Source: Microbacterium hominis | Lineage (GTDB): Bacteria > Actinomycetota > Actinomycetes > Actinomycetales > Microbacteriaceae | NCBI RefSeq assembly: GCF_013282805.1 | Contig: NZ_CP054038.1 | Span: forward strand, 1,426,001 to 1,490,000 | Length of the DNA stretch: 64,000 nt | Direction: 5' to 3' | Shown here: piece by piece, positions 1 through 10,149 of the stretch | How positions within the stretch are numbered: the first letter of the stretch is position 1 | Layout: every line of letters begins with the position of its first letter | Notes under the pieces: generated by a model | What the model was told of the DNA's origin: nothing | Databases searched by the model: none | What the model saw: only the letters and a program-made list of their open reading frames with translations | Made by a program: the position numbers and the translations under genes

Positions 1-227
1 TCATCGCCCAGGAGCGGGGCCAGTCGCTCGCCCAAATGGCGATCCAGTGGGTGCTCCGCAACCCCGTGGTCGCATCGGCGCTGATCGGCGCCTCACGCCC
101 GGCCCAGCTCGACGAGAACCTCGCCGCCCTGGACGGGCCGGGATTCACGACCGAGGAGCTCGAGCGCATCGACGCCCTCTCGGACGGCATCGATGTCGAC
201 TTGTGGGCGGAATCGGCCACGTCGTGA
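1..227 (+). CDS. aldo/keto reductase, C-terminal fragment
   Basis: The reading frame is open from base 3 at the left edge and ends with TGA at 225-227, so only the last 74 residues are present. The visible part has the end of an AKR barrel: the helix with QWVLRNPVVASALIGAS followed by an acidic stretch (TTEELERIDAL), as in YghZ/KCNAB-like reductases that reduce aldehydes with NADPH. The catalytic Asp-Tyr-Lys-His residues lie outside the window, so the substrate cannot be judged. Its stop overlaps the ispE start as GTGA, which suggests translational coupling. Confidence 0.85.
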   Translation, partial: IAQERGQSLAQMAIQWVLRNPVVASALIGASRPAQLDENLAALDGPGFTTEELERIDALSDGIDVDLWAESATS

Positions 228-1156
228 CGGCACCCCTGACAGCCGAGCGCGTGCACGTGCGCGCTCCGGGCAAGCTCAACCTCTTCTTCGAGGTGGGGCC
301 GCTGGCTGACGACGGGTACCACGACGTCGCGTCGGCCTACCAGGCCGTCTCCCTCTACGAGGACGTCTGGGCCGAGCCGGCCCTGGAGTTCACGATCTCG
401 GTCTCCGGCACGGTGGATGTCGCCTCCGTGCCCGAGGATGACCGCAACCTCGCCCTGCGGGCGGCCCGCCTGGTCGCCGCCGAGATCGGGCACCCGGGCG
501 GTGTGCACCTCGAGATCGTCAAGCACGTGCCGGTGGCCGGAGGCATGGGCGGCGGGTCCGCCGACGCCGCGGCCGCGCTGGTGGCCTGCGACGCGCTGTG
601 GGGTGCGGAACTGGGCATGCATCGGCTGCAGCGACTGGCCGCGCGGCTCGGCGCCGACGTGCCCTTCGCCCTCCTGGGCGGCACCGCCATCGGCACCGGG
701 CGCGGCGACGAGCTCAGCCCGGCGTTGGCCAAGGGTCGTTTCGACTGGGTGATCCTCACCAGCGCCGAGGGCCTGTCGACGCCCGAGGTGTACGGACATC
801 TCGACGCCCTGCGCTCCCGGCCCGACATCCGACCCGCTCCGCGCGTGCCGGAGGTCGACCCGCGGGTGCTGCAGGCGCTGCGCGCGGCCGACCCCGGTCT
901 GCTCGCCGAGCACATGCGCAACGACCTGCAGGCTGCGACGCTGTCGCTGCGTCCGGCCCTGCGCGAGGCACTGGAGGAGGGGGAGCGCTCGGGGGCGTTG
1001 GCGGGCATCGTGTCGGGGTCGGGGCCGACGCTGGCATTCCTGGCCGGCACTCCCGAAGGCGCGCTCGACCTGCAGGTGCAGCTCTCGGCCGCCGGCTATA
1101 CGGCCCTCCACGTGCACGGCCCCGTGCCCGGCGCCCGCGTCGTGCGCGCGGCCTGA
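224..1156 (+). CDS. ispE: 4-diphosphocytidyl-2-C-methyl-D-erythritol kinase
   Basis: GHMP-family kinase of the MEP isoprenoid pathway. It phosphorylates the 2-hydroxyl of CDP-methylerythritol with ATP in the cytosol. The 310-aa length is normal. The N-terminus shows VRAPGKLNLFFEVG (substrate-binding strand), the ATP loop GGMGGGSADAAAAL lies near residues 106-119, and a C-terminal GSGPTLAFL matches GHMP motif 3. I chose the GTG at 224 because it overlaps the upstream TGA (GTGA) and directly precedes the conserved core. The frame stays open further upstream, but that part lies inside the reductase gene and is not conserved. Confidence 0.95.
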   Translation: MTAPLTAERVHVRAPGKLNLFFEVGPLADDGYHDVASAYQAVSLYEDVWAEPALEFTISVSGTVDVASVPEDDRNLALRAARLVAAEIGHPGGVHLEIVKHVPVAGGMGGGSADAAAALVACDALWGAELGMHRLQRLAARLGADVPFALLGGTAIGTGRGDELSPALAKGRFDWVILTSAEGLSTPEVYGHLDALRSRPDIRPAPRVPEVDPRVLQALRAADPGLLAEHMRNDLQAATLSLRPALREALEEGERSGALAGIVSGSGPTLAFLAGTPEGALDLQVQLSAAGYTALHVHGPVPGARVVRAA

Positions 1157-1197
1157 CCGTGGCCGAACGACCGCAGATCGAGGAAGGCATCACGATC

Positions 1198-2550
1198 ATG
1201 TACGACACCGTTCCCGCCCAGGCAGGGTTCGCCGCGCTCGCCGCCGCCTGGCTCGACGGCACGGCCGACCCGGTCTCACGCGACCGTCTGGCCGCCGGCG
1301 GCCTCGACCTGCGCGTGGAGGACCGGACCGATGCCCAGGGGTACGCCGCGTGGCTCCAGGTCGCCGCGCGCGGATTCCTGGACGGGGAGCGCACGCAGGA
1401 GCAGGTGGATGCCGCCTTCGAGCGCTCCGGGTACCGTCGGCGCTCGGCGGTGTACGACCCCGCCGCGGCGATGCCGGAGGCGCCGGTGGCGACGATCGCC
1501 TCGTGGATCGGCGGACTCACGGTGCCGGGCGGGCGCGCGGTGCCGTCCTGCGCGGTCTCGGCCGTGACCGTCTCACCGACCCACCGTCGGCGGGGCATCG
1601 CGCGGGCTCTGCTGGAGGGCGAGCTGCGGGCCGCGGCCGCGGCGGGGGTGCCGCTGGCGATGCTCACCGTGAGCGAGTCGACGCTCTACGGCCGGTACGG
1701 GTTCGCCCCCGCCGCGCTCAGCGCGTCCTGGCGCATCGACACCAAACGGGCCAGGTGGGCGGGTCCGCAGCCCGAGGGGCGGGTGGACTTCGTCCCGCGG
1801 GCGCGGCTGCGGGAGCTCGCACCCGCGCTGCACGAGCGGGTCCGACTCTCCCGGCCCGGCGAGATCGACGTGCCGGCCGGTCACTGGGACGGCATGGCGG
1901 GCACCCTGCCGGGCGCGAAGGATCCGGGACGCACGCGCGCGATCCAATACGCCGACGCGGGCGGAGAGGTGCGCGGGGTCGCCCTCTACTCGGTCCACGG
2001 CAACGACGACGACTTCACGAAGGCCTCCGTGACGATCGGCTACCTGCTCGCCGAGACCGATGACGCGTATGCGGCGCTGTGGCGTTTCTTCGTCGAGATG
2101 GACCTCGTCGCGCAGGTGCGCGCCGACGAGCAGTCGGTCGACGAGCCGCTGCGGTGGATGATCGACGACCAACGGGCTGCGGTGGTCACGATCGCCGACC
2201 ACCAGTACGTGCGCGTGCTCGACGTTCCCGCCGCGCTCACCGCGCGCTCCTACGGCGCGCCGGGCACCTTGGCGCTGCAGGTGGAGGATCCCCTCGGCAT
2301 CGCGGGCGGCGAGTTCCTGATCGAGGTCGATGCGCAGGGGGCGGCCGAGGTGCACGCGGGGACGGCGGGCGATGCCCGAGCGGGTGCTGTTCCGGTCGCA
2401 CTGGGAATCGCCGAGCTTTCCGCGATGTATCTCGGCGGCGTCTCCGCAATCGCGCTCGCCGCAGCGGGACGCATCCGCACGCCCGACCCGGCCGCGGTGG
2501 CACGCGTGTTCGGCTGGCACCAGGTGCCGCGGCTGAGCATCTGGTACTGA
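1198..2550 (+). CDS. Eis-family GNAT N-acetyltransferase
   Basis: A 450-aa protein with the three-part Eis layout: an N-terminal GNAT domain with the acetyl-CoA loop VSPTHRRRGIARAL near residue 125, a central second GNAT-like fold, and a C-terminal sterol-carrier-like domain ending in SIWY. In Eis enzymes the terminal carboxylate takes part in catalysis, and the aromatic C-terminus fits this. Eis relatives acetylate amines, including aminoglycosides, lysine and polyamines; the substrate here is unknown. The ATG at 1198 follows AGGAAGG at 1181-1187. An in-frame GTG at 1159 is possible and would put the start 2 nt after the ispE stop. Confidence 0.85.
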   Translation: MYDTVPAQAGFAALAAAWLDGTADPVSRDRLAAGGLDLRVEDRTDAQGYAAWLQVAARGFLDGERTQEQVDAAFERSGYRRRSAVYDPAAAMPEAPVATIASWIGGLTVPGGRAVPSCAVSAVTVSPTHRRRGIARALLEGELRAAAAAGVPLAMLTVSESTLYGRYGFAPAALSASWRIDTKRARWAGPQPEGRVDFVPRARLRELAPALHERVRLSRPGEIDVPAGHWDGMAGTLPGAKDPGRTRAIQYADAGGEVRGVALYSVHGNDDDFTKASVTIGYLLAETDDAYAALWRFFVEMDLVAQVRADEQSVDEPLRWMIDDQRAAVVTIADHQYVRVLDVPAALTARSYGAPGTLALQVEDPLGIAGGEFLIEVDAQGAAEVHAGTAGDARAGAVPVALGIAELSAMYLGGVSAIALAAAGRIRTPDPAAVARVFGWHQVPRLSIWY

Positions 2551-2579
2551 CCGGGGGCGCGACCATAGCCCACTCCTCG

Positions 2580-2629
2580 CCGGAGGGCAACGGTCCGCGT
2601 CGATCGGCCCCCGCGTCGGCGCCCTCCGG
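2580..2629. repeat. 9-bp inverted repeat next to the OpuC promoter
   Basis: CCGGAGGGC (2580-2588) and GCCCTCCGG (2621-2629) are perfect inverted arms separated by 32 nt. The right arm touches the -10 box TAGCGT at 2630-2635. It may be the terminator of the acetyltransferase gene or an operator for the osmolyte importer; the sequence does not decide this. Confidence 0.4.
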
Positions 2630-2635
2630 TAGCGT
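2630..2635 (+). promoter_or_regulatory. -10 box of the osmolyte ABC operon
   Basis: TAGCGT lies 32 nt upstream of the GTG start at 2668. The predicted leader contains the ribosome site GGGAG at 2656-2660, so this is a leadered transcript. Confidence 0.45.
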
Positions 2636-2667
2636 GAAAGCCACGTGCAACCGCCGGGAGTGATGTC

Positions 2668-3516
2668 GTGATCGAGTTCGACCAGGTGAGCAAGACGTTC
2701 CCCGATGGCACGCGCGCCGTCGACGAGTTCGACCTCGTGGCCCCCGCGCACTCGACCACCGTCTTCGTGGGCTCCTCCGGCTGCGGCAAGACCACGCTGC
2801 TGCGCATGATCAACCGCATGGTCGAGCCGACCGCCGGCGTGATCCGCATCGACGGCGACGACATCGCCGCCCGCGATGCCGTGCGGCTGCGCCGCAGCAT
2901 CGGCTACGTGATGCAGAACGCCGGTCTCCTGCCGCACTTCACGGTCGTCGACAACATCGCCACGGTGCCCGTGCTGACCGGTGCCACGCGGCGGGCTGCG
3001 CGCGCGCGGGCGCTGGAGCTCATGGACACCGTGGGGCTCGACCACGGCATGGCCGATCGGTATCCGAGCCAGCTCTCCGGCGGGCAGCAGCAGAGGGTCG
3101 GGGTGGCCCGGGGGCTGGCCGCCGATCCGAACATCCTGCTCATGGACGAGCCCTTCGGCGCGGTCGACCCGATCGTTCGCGCGGAGCTGCAGCAGGAGCT
3201 CCTGCGCATCCAGCGCGAGGTGGCGAAGACCATCGTGTTCGTCACCCACGACATCGACGAGGCCTTCCTCCTGGGTGATCAGGTCGTCATCCTCGAGAAG
3301 GGCGCGCGAGTCGCCCAGCGCGGCGCGCCCGACGAGATCATCGAGAACCCCGCGGGGGAGTTCGTCGCCACGTTCATCGGCGCCGACAAGGGCAAGCGCG
3401 CGCTCGGTCTCAAGCGCACCGAGCACGGCACGATCGTCGTCGACGCCGACGGGCGCGCCCAGGGTGCGCTCGTGCTCGATGACGCCGACATCACCGAAGG
3501 CGCCGCCGGCCGATGA
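2668..3516 (+). CDS. OpuC/ProV-type ABC transporter ATPase
   Basis: ATP-binding subunit of a quaternary-amine (glycine betaine/choline-type) importer, first of four genes in one operon. Walker A GSSGCGKTT lies near residue 37, the Q-loop is VMQNAG, the signature LSGGQQQR, Walker B ILLMDEPFG, and the switch histidine is in VTHDIDEA. After the ATPase core there is a short C-terminal extension of about 60 residues rather than a full CBS pair, so it is shorter (282 aa) than classical ProV/OpuCA. GTG start with GGGAG 7 nt upstream. Its TGA overlaps the next ATG (ATGA). Confidence 0.92.
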   Translation: MIEFDQVSKTFPDGTRAVDEFDLVAPAHSTTVFVGSSGCGKTTLLRMINRMVEPTAGVIRIDGDDIAARDAVRLRRSIGYVMQNAGLLPHFTVVDNIATVPVLTGATRRAARARALELMDTVGLDHGMADRYPSQLSGGQQQRVGVARGLAADPNILLMDEPFGAVDPIVRAELQQELLRIQREVAKTIVFVTHDIDEAFLLGDQVVILEKGARVAQRGAPDEIIENPAGEFVATFIGADKGKRALGLKRTEHGTIVVDADGRAQGALVLDDADITEGAAGR

Positions 3517-4196
3517 GCTGGGTCCTCAACAACCTCGGGCTGATCGGGGGCCTCACCCTCGACCACCTCCGGCAGAGCCTCATTCCGATCGTCCTCGGGC
3601 TGGTCCTGTCGATCCCTCTCGGATGGGTCGCGTGGCGCTACCGGCTGGTGCGCAGTGGCATCATCACCCTGACCGGGCTGCTGTACACGATCCCCTCGAT
3701 CGCGCTGCTGATCCTGCTTCCGACAGTGTTCGGCTACAGCGCGCTCAGCGAGACGAACCTCATCGTCGCGCTCACGATCTACGCGGTGGCGATCCTGGTG
3801 CGCTCGGTGGCCGACGGGCTCGACTCGGTCGACCCCGCGGTCCGGCAGGCGTCGACCGCCCTCGGGTACGGCGCGCTCCGACGGTTCTTCGCCGTCGATC
3901 TGCCGCTGGCGGGGCCGGTGATCCTCGCGGGGCTGCGCGTGACCGCTGCGAGCACGGTGTCGTTGGCCACGGTGGGCATCCTCGTCGGCGTGATCAATCT
4001 CGGCTACCTCTTCACGAACGGGCTGCAGCGCCGCATCATCCCGGAAGTGCTCGCCGGCGTGCTGGTGGTCATGCTGCTCGCACTGCTGATCGATCTGATG
4101 CTCGTGGGCGCCGGGCGGCTGCTCATGCCCTGGACGCGCCGGGTGCGCGCCCCCCGAGCGGCGCGGGCGGCGATCGCAGCGGAGGCGGCCGCATGA
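3513..4196 (+). CDS. OpuC-type ABC transporter permease (first)
   Basis: A 227-aa integral membrane permease with about five to six hydrophobic segments and the binding-protein-dependent transport signature around the EAA loop (STALGYGALRRFFAVDLPLA, about residues 116-135), where the ATPase docks. It pairs with the second permease to form the channel for a compatible solute. The start overlaps the ATPase stop and the stop overlaps the second permease start, both as ATGA, so the three genes are tightly coupled. Confidence 0.92.
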   Translation: MSWVLNNLGLIGGLTLDHLRQSLIPIVLGLVLSIPLGWVAWRYRLVRSGIITLTGLLYTIPSIALLILLPTVFGYSALSETNLIVALTIYAVAILVRSVADGLDSVDPAVRQASTALGYGALRRFFAVDLPLAGPVILAGLRVTAASTVSLATVGILVGVINLGYLFTNGLQRRIIPEVLAGVLVVMLLALLIDLMLVGAGRLLMPWTRRVRAPRAARAAIAAEAAA

Positions 4197-4930
4197 ACTT
4201 CCTCATCGACGCGTTCGCGTGGATCGCCGATCCGGCGCGCTGGAGCGGACCGAACTCGATCCCGGTCGCTCTGCTCGAGCAGCTCCTCTACACCGCCGTC
4301 GCGGTCGTCATCGCCGGGCTCATCGCGATCCCCATCGGCTGGATGATCGGCCACACCGGTCGGGGGCGCGAGGTCGCCGTCGCCGTGTCCGGCGCAGCGC
4401 GGGCGGTCCCGTCGTTCGGCCTCCTGATCCTGCTCGTGCTCATCTTCGGCGTGCTGCACAAGCCCGAGGCGGCGATCGTCACGTTCGTGATCCTCGCCAT
4501 CCCCTCGCTTCTCGCGGGCGCCTACACCGGGTTCGAGGCGATCGACCGGCGGGTCATCGACGCCGCCCGGTCGATGGGCATGACCGAGCGCGAGATCCTC
4601 TGGCGCGTCGAGGTGCCGCTCGGCATGCCTCTGCTGGTGGGCGGAATCCGCGCGGCGACGCTGCAGGTCGTGGCGACGGTGACCATCGCCGCCTACGTGA
4701 ATCTCGGCGGGCTCGGCCAGTACATCATCACCGGCCTCCAGCTCCAGCAGCTCGATGTCGTCGTCGGCGGCGCGATCCTCGTCGCGGGGCTGGCACTCGT
4801 GCTCGACGGGCTGTTCGCCATCCTCCAGCACGCCGTCGTCCCCCGGGGCGTGCGGGTCGGCCAGATCGATCCGTCCGCCTCCGATCGCGTCCGCGCGCCG
4901 CGCGCGGCATCCGTCCCTTCACCGACCTGA
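4193..4930 (+). CDS. OpuC-type ABC transporter permease (second)
   Basis: A 245-aa permease of the same family as the gene before it, with the coupling loop ARSMGMTEREILWRVEVPLG at roughly residues 124-143 and about six membrane segments. Having two different permease genes between ATPase and binding protein is the OpuC/OsmVXYW arrangement rather than the single-permease ProU one. The ATG at 4193 overlaps the previous stop; the frame is open upstream only as a shadow of the ATPase and first permease genes. Confidence 0.92.
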   Translation: MNFLIDAFAWIADPARWSGPNSIPVALLEQLLYTAVAVVIAGLIAIPIGWMIGHTGRGREVAVAVSGAARAVPSFGLLILLVLIFGVLHKPEAAIVTFVILAIPSLLAGAYTGFEAIDRRVIDAARSMGMTEREILWRVEVPLGMPLLVGGIRAATLQVVATVTIAAYVNLGGLGQYIITGLQLQQLDVVVGGAILVAGLALVLDGLFAILQHAVVPRGVRVGQIDPSASDRVRAPRAASVPSPT

Positions 4931-4997
4931 CATCGAACCGCCCCTGCAATCCCGCATGAACCCCTCCTGCAATCCCACACCGAGAGAAGAGAGACCC

Positions 4998-5912
4998 ATG
5001 TTCGCAGCACGATCCCGCCGCGCCCTCGCCGCGGTCGCCCTGGCGGCCGGCGCCGCCCTCGCCCTCGCCGCCTGCTCGTCCGAGAGCCCCCTCGACACCC
5101 CCGACGACAGCGCTCCGGCGGCGAGCGGAGACACCATCGTCGTCGGCTCGCAGGCGTACTACTCGAACGAGATCATCGCCGAGATCTACGCCCAGGCGCT
5201 CGAGAACGCCGGTTTCGACGTCGAGCGTCAGTTCAACATCGGCCAGCGCGACGCCTACATCCCCGCGCTCGAGGCCGGTGAGGTGCAGCTGTTCCCCGAG
5301 TACAGCGGCAACCTGCTGCAGTTCTTCGACGCCGAGACCGAGGCGCGCACCGCCGACGACGTCTACGCCGCCCTGCCCGACGCGCTCCCGGAGGGACTGG
5401 TCGTGCTCGACCAGTCGACCGCGACCGATCAGGACTCCTACACGGTCACGGCGGCGTTCGCCGAGGAGAACGGCCTCGCCTCGATCGCCGATCTCGCGGG
5501 CGTCGACGAGCCTCTGACGCTCGGCGGCCCGCCGGAGCTCGCCGAGCGGCCGTACGGCCCCACCGGCCTCGCCGACACGTATGGCGTCGAGGTCGAATTC
5601 TCGGCGACCGGTGACACGACCGTCGAAGACCTCGTGGCCGGAACCGTGAATGTGGCGAACGTGTTCACGGCCGACCCGCGCATCCAGACGCAGGACCTGG
5701 TCGTGCTCGAAGACCCGGAGGGTCTGTTCCTGGCCTCCAACGTCGTTCCCGTCGCCAGCGCGGACATCGCCGACGAGATCGCCGACGTCATCAACGCCGT
5801 GAGCGCGGCCCTCACGCCGGAGGGCCTGGTCGCCCTCAACGTGCAGAGCACCGAGGAGGAGATGTCGTCGGCCGACATCGCTGCCCAGTGGCTCGAGGAG
5901 AACGGCCTCTAG
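4998..5912 (+). CDS. OpuCC/OsmX-type substrate-binding lipoprotein
   Basis: A 304-aa glycine-betaine-family solute receptor. It has a signal sequence with Arg-rich n-region and lipobox ALAAC (Cys near residue 27), then the binding-protein fold beginning TIVVGSQAYYSNEIIAEIYA and containing FPEYSGNLLQF, the usual OpuAC-domain segment. It should be lipid-anchored on the outer face of the membrane and deliver solute to the two permeases. A purine-rich ribosome site precedes ATG 4998. An in-frame ATG at 4956 would put extra polar residues before the signal peptide and is less likely. The 67-nt gap from the permease holds no clear terminator. Confidence 0.92.
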   Translation: MFAARSRRALAAVALAAGAALALAACSSESPLDTPDDSAPAASGDTIVVGSQAYYSNEIIAEIYAQALENAGFDVERQFNIGQRDAYIPALEAGEVQLFPEYSGNLLQFFDAETEARTADDVYAALPDALPEGLVVLDQSTATDQDSYTVTAAFAEENGLASIADLAGVDEPLTLGGPPELAERPYGPTGLADTYGVEVEFSATGDTTVEDLVAGTVNVANVFTADPRIQTQDLVVLEDPEGLFLASNVVPVASADIADEIADVINAVSAALTPEGLVALNVQSTEEEMSSADIAAQWLEENGL

Positions 5913-5918
5913 CAGACG

Positions 5919-5967
5919 GCATCGGGCCGGTGGGCGTCGCTGTGCGATGTGCCCACCGGCCCGATGC
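5919..5967. terminator. bidirectional terminator hairpin
   Basis: A perfect 17-bp inverted repeat (5919-5935 with 5951-5967) around a 15-nt loop sits between two convergent operons: the osmolyte importer (plus) and the persulfide operon (minus). There is no strong U-run. Confidence 0.8.
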
Positions 5968-5977
5968 GTCGGCGCGC

Positions 5978-6145
5978 TCAGCCGCCGAACAGCGACGCCA
6001 GGAATCCGCGGCGCGGTGCCGCCTCCTCCTCGTGGCCCTGGCAGCGGGCGCTGCGCGGGACGCCGGCCAGCGCCTCCTCGACGTGCTGGCCGCACCCGGC
6101 CCAGGTCGCCTTGCCGCACGTCTTGCACGTGATCTGCCTGCACAT
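5978..6145 (-). CDS. 55-aa cysteine-rich protein, third gene of the persulfide operon
   Basis: A short gene read on the minus strand from ATG 6145 to TGA at 5978, with GAGAGGA as ribosome site. The protein has six residues able to bind metal or sulfur near its N-terminus: Cys2, Cys7, Cys10 (CKTC), Cys18, His21 and Cys35, followed by an acidic stretch and a short hydrophobic tail (FLASLFGG). The CxxC and spaced Cys/His suggest a zinc or iron-sulfur knuckle. I do not recognise a characterised family. It starts 33 nt after the CstR-like repressor gene and probably shares its transcript, so a role in sulfur or metal handling is possible but not shown. Confidence 0.7.
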   Translation of the reverse strand: MCRQITCKTCGKATWAGCGQHVEEALAGVPRSARCQGHEEEAAPRRGFLASLFGG

Positions 6146-6178
6146 ATGGATGGTCCTCTCGGTGGGGGGTCGTCGCCG

Positions 6179-8148
<1,970 letters not shown>

Positions 8149-8174
8149 GACTCCTCCTCGCACCCGGGGCTGGT

Positions 8175-8190
8175 ATACCCTCGGGGGTAT
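8175..8190. promoter_or_regulatory. CsoR/CstR-type operator 1
   Basis: ATACCCTCGGGGGTAT, a near-perfect 16-bp palindrome of the TACCC-GGGTA type used by CsoR/CstR repressors. It lies 27 bp upstream of the reductase start and covers the likely -10 region of the minus-strand promoter. Confidence 0.8.
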
Positions 8191-8209
8191 TGATCCGATG
8201 TCCTGAACT

Positions 8210-8225
8210 ATACCCCTAGGGGTAT
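8210..8225. promoter_or_regulatory. CsoR/CstR-type operator 2
   Basis: ATACCCCTAGGGGTAT, a perfect 16-bp palindrome centred 35 bp from operator 1. It lies in the divergent region and may also touch transcription of the ABC-F gene, whose -10 box is 40 bp further on. Confidence 0.8.
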
Positions 8226-8264
8226 CCAAGACGCAAATCGTCGGGAGGGAGCGGCGGATGCGCC

Positions 8265-8270
8265 TAGCCT
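8265..8270 (+). promoter_or_regulatory. -10 box of the ABC-F gene
   Basis: TAGCCT ends 9 nt before ATG 8280. Transcription would begin about 3 nt before the start codon, so the GGAGAGG between them would mostly not be in the mRNA. Confidence 0.5.
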
Positions 8271-8279
8271 GGAGAGGTC

Positions 8280-10127
8280 ATGGCGCATCTGCTCGGGGCT
8301 GAGGCCCTCCACCTGGAATTCCCCACCAAGGTCGTCTTCGACGGCGTCTCTCTCGGCGTCGACGAGGGCGATCGCATCGGCATCGTCGGCCGCAACGGCG
8401 ACGGGAAGTCGAGCCTGCTCGCCATGCTCGCCGGGCGCCTGCAGCCCGACGCGGGCAGGGTCACCGTGCGCGGCGGGGTGCGGGTGGGGGTGCTCGACCA
8501 GGGCGACACGCTCGACGACAGCCACACGGTCGCCCAGGCGGTCGTGGGCACTCGCCTCGCGCACGAGTGGGCGGGCGACCCGCGCACGCGCGACGTGATC
8601 GCGGGGCTTCTGAGCGGCATCCCGTGGGACGGCCCCGTGCAGGGGCTGTCGGGCGGTCAGCGTCGCCGCGTGGCGCTGGCGGCACTGCTCACGGGCGACC
8701 ACGATGTCATCTTCCTCGACGAGCCGACGAACCACCTCGACGTCGAGGCGATCTCGTGGCTGGCCGATCACCTCAAGCGCCGCTGGTCGGCGAACCAGGG
8801 CGGACTGCTGGTCGTCACCCACGACCGGTGGTTCCTCGACGAGGTGTGCACGCGCACGTGGGAGGTGCATGACCGCATCGTCGAGCCCTTCGACGGCGGC
8901 TACGCGGCCTACATCCTGCAGCGCGTCGAGCGCGACCGGCAGGCCGCCGCCATCGAGGCGCGGCGTCAGAACCTCGCCCGCAAGGAGCTCGCGTGGCTGC
9001 GCCGGGGCGCCCCCGCGCGCACGTCGAAGCCGAAGTTCCGCATCGATGCGGCCAACGCGCTGATCGCCGACGTGCCGGAGATCCGCGATCGCACCGAACT
9101 CCAGTCGCTGGCCGTGGCTCGCCTCGGCAAGGACGTGGTCGACCTCCTCGACGCCGCCGTCTCCTACCCCGACCCGCAGACCGGAACCCCCCGTGAGGTG
9201 CTGCACCCCGTCGAATGGCGCATCGCACCGGGGGAGCGCACCGGCATCCTCGGGGTCAACGGCGCCGGCAAGTCGACGCTGCTCGGCCTGGTCTCGGGCG
9301 AGGTCTCACCGACGTCGGGCCGGGTCAAGCGCGGCACGACCGTCAAGGTCGCCACCCTCACCCAGCGCCTCGACGAGCTCGACGAGCACCTGGCCGACCC
9401 GGTCCGCATCGTCATCTCGCGCCTGCGCACGACCTACACGTTCGGCACCGGCTCGCGAGCGCAGGAGCTGACCCCCGGCCAGCTGCTCGAGCGGATGGGG
9501 TTCGCCAGCGCCCAGCTCTCGACGCCGGTCAAGGACCTCTCCGGCGGCCAGAAGCGGCGGCTGCAGCTCCTGCTGATCCTCCTCGAGCAGCCCAACGTGC
9601 TCATCCTCGACGAGCCCACCAACGATCTCGACACCGACATGCTCGCCGCCATCGAGGATCTCCTGGACTCCTGGCCGGGAACGCTCCTGGTCGTCTCGCA
9701 CGACCGCTATTTCCTCGAGCGCGTCACCGATCAGCAGTACGCGATCCTCGGGGGGCACCTGCGCCACCTTCCCGGCGGCGTCGACGAATACCTGCGCCTG
9801 CGGGCGCGGGCGCTGGGCGACGCATCCACGACCGCATCCACGACCGCATCCACGCCCGCATCCGCTGCCGCCCCACCCGCGGCATCCACCGCCCCTGCGG
9901 GTCTGACCGGGGCAGCGCTGCGCACCGCGCAGAAGGAGATCGCCGCGCTCGAGCGGCGGCTGGAGAAGCTGGAGGCGCAGATCGGCGCGGCCCGCACGGC
10001 ACTGGCCGACCACGACCAGGCCGACTACGTCGGGCTCGGCGCCGAGATGGCGCGCATCGGCGAGCTCGAGGCCGAGCGCGACGCGGTCGAGGAGAGCTGG
10101 TTCACCCTCACGGAGGAGATCGGCTGA
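8280..10127 (+). CDS. ABC-F family ATPase
   Basis: A 615-aa soluble protein with two ABC cassettes and no membrane segments, the ABC-F layout of ribosome-associated factors (EttA/Uup group). First cassette: Walker A GRNGDGKSS (about residue 38), signature LSGGQRRR, Walker B VIFLDEP. Second: GVNGAGKST (about 325), LSGGQKRR, VLILDEP. A charged linker joins them. The C-terminal 80 residues form a coiled coil (EIAALERRLEKLEAQIG) as in Uup. Between cassette 2 and the coiled coil lies an Ala/Ser/Thr/Pro-rich spacer encoded by a 12-nt tandem repeat. Uup/EttA-like roles are inferred, not shown; drug-resistance ABC-Fs are an alternative. Confidence 0.92.
   Translation: MAHLLGAEALHLEFPTKVVFDGVSLGVDEGDRIGIVGRNGDGKSSLLAMLAGRLQPDAGRVTVRGGVRVGVLDQGDTLDDSHTVAQAVVGTRLAHEWAGDPRTRDVIAGLLSGIPWDGPVQGLSGGQRRRVALAALLTGDHDVIFLDEPTNHLDVEAISWLADHLKRRWSANQGGLLVVTHDRWFLDEVCTRTWEVHDRIVEPFDGGYAAYILQRVERDRQAAAIEARRQNLARKELAWLRRGAPARTSKPKFRIDAANALIADVPEIRDRTELQSLAVARLGKDVVDLLDAAVSYPDPQTGTPREVLHPVEWRIAPGERTGILGVNGAGKSTLLGLVSGEVSPTSGRVKRGTTVKVATLTQRLDELDEHLADPVRIVISRLRTTYTFGTGSRAQELTPGQLLERMGFASAQLSTPVKDLSGGQKRRLQLLLILLEQPNVLILDEPTNDLDTDMLAAIEDLLDSWPGTLLVVSHDRYFLERVTDQQYAILGGHLRHLPGGVDEYLRLRARALGDASTTASTTASTPASAAAPPAASTAPAGLTGAALRTAQKEIAALERRLEKLEAQIGAARTALADHDQADYVGLGAEMARIGELEAERDAVEESWFTLTEEIG
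9822..9869 (+). repeat. 12-nt tandem repeat in the ABC-F linker
   Basis: Two exact copies of GCATCCACGACC and two diverged copies in tandem. They encode a four-residue repeat (ASTT, ASTT, ASTP, ASAA) in the flexible spacer before the C-terminal coiled coil. Copy-number change would stay in frame. Confidence 0.75.
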
Positions 10128-10149
10128 CCCGGCCCCGGGTGCGGGGCGG

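Noticed and set aside
9822..9869. CRISPR-like short repeats
   Set aside because: Contiguous 12-nt coding repeats without spacers; no CRISPR array or cas gene was seen anywhere in the window.
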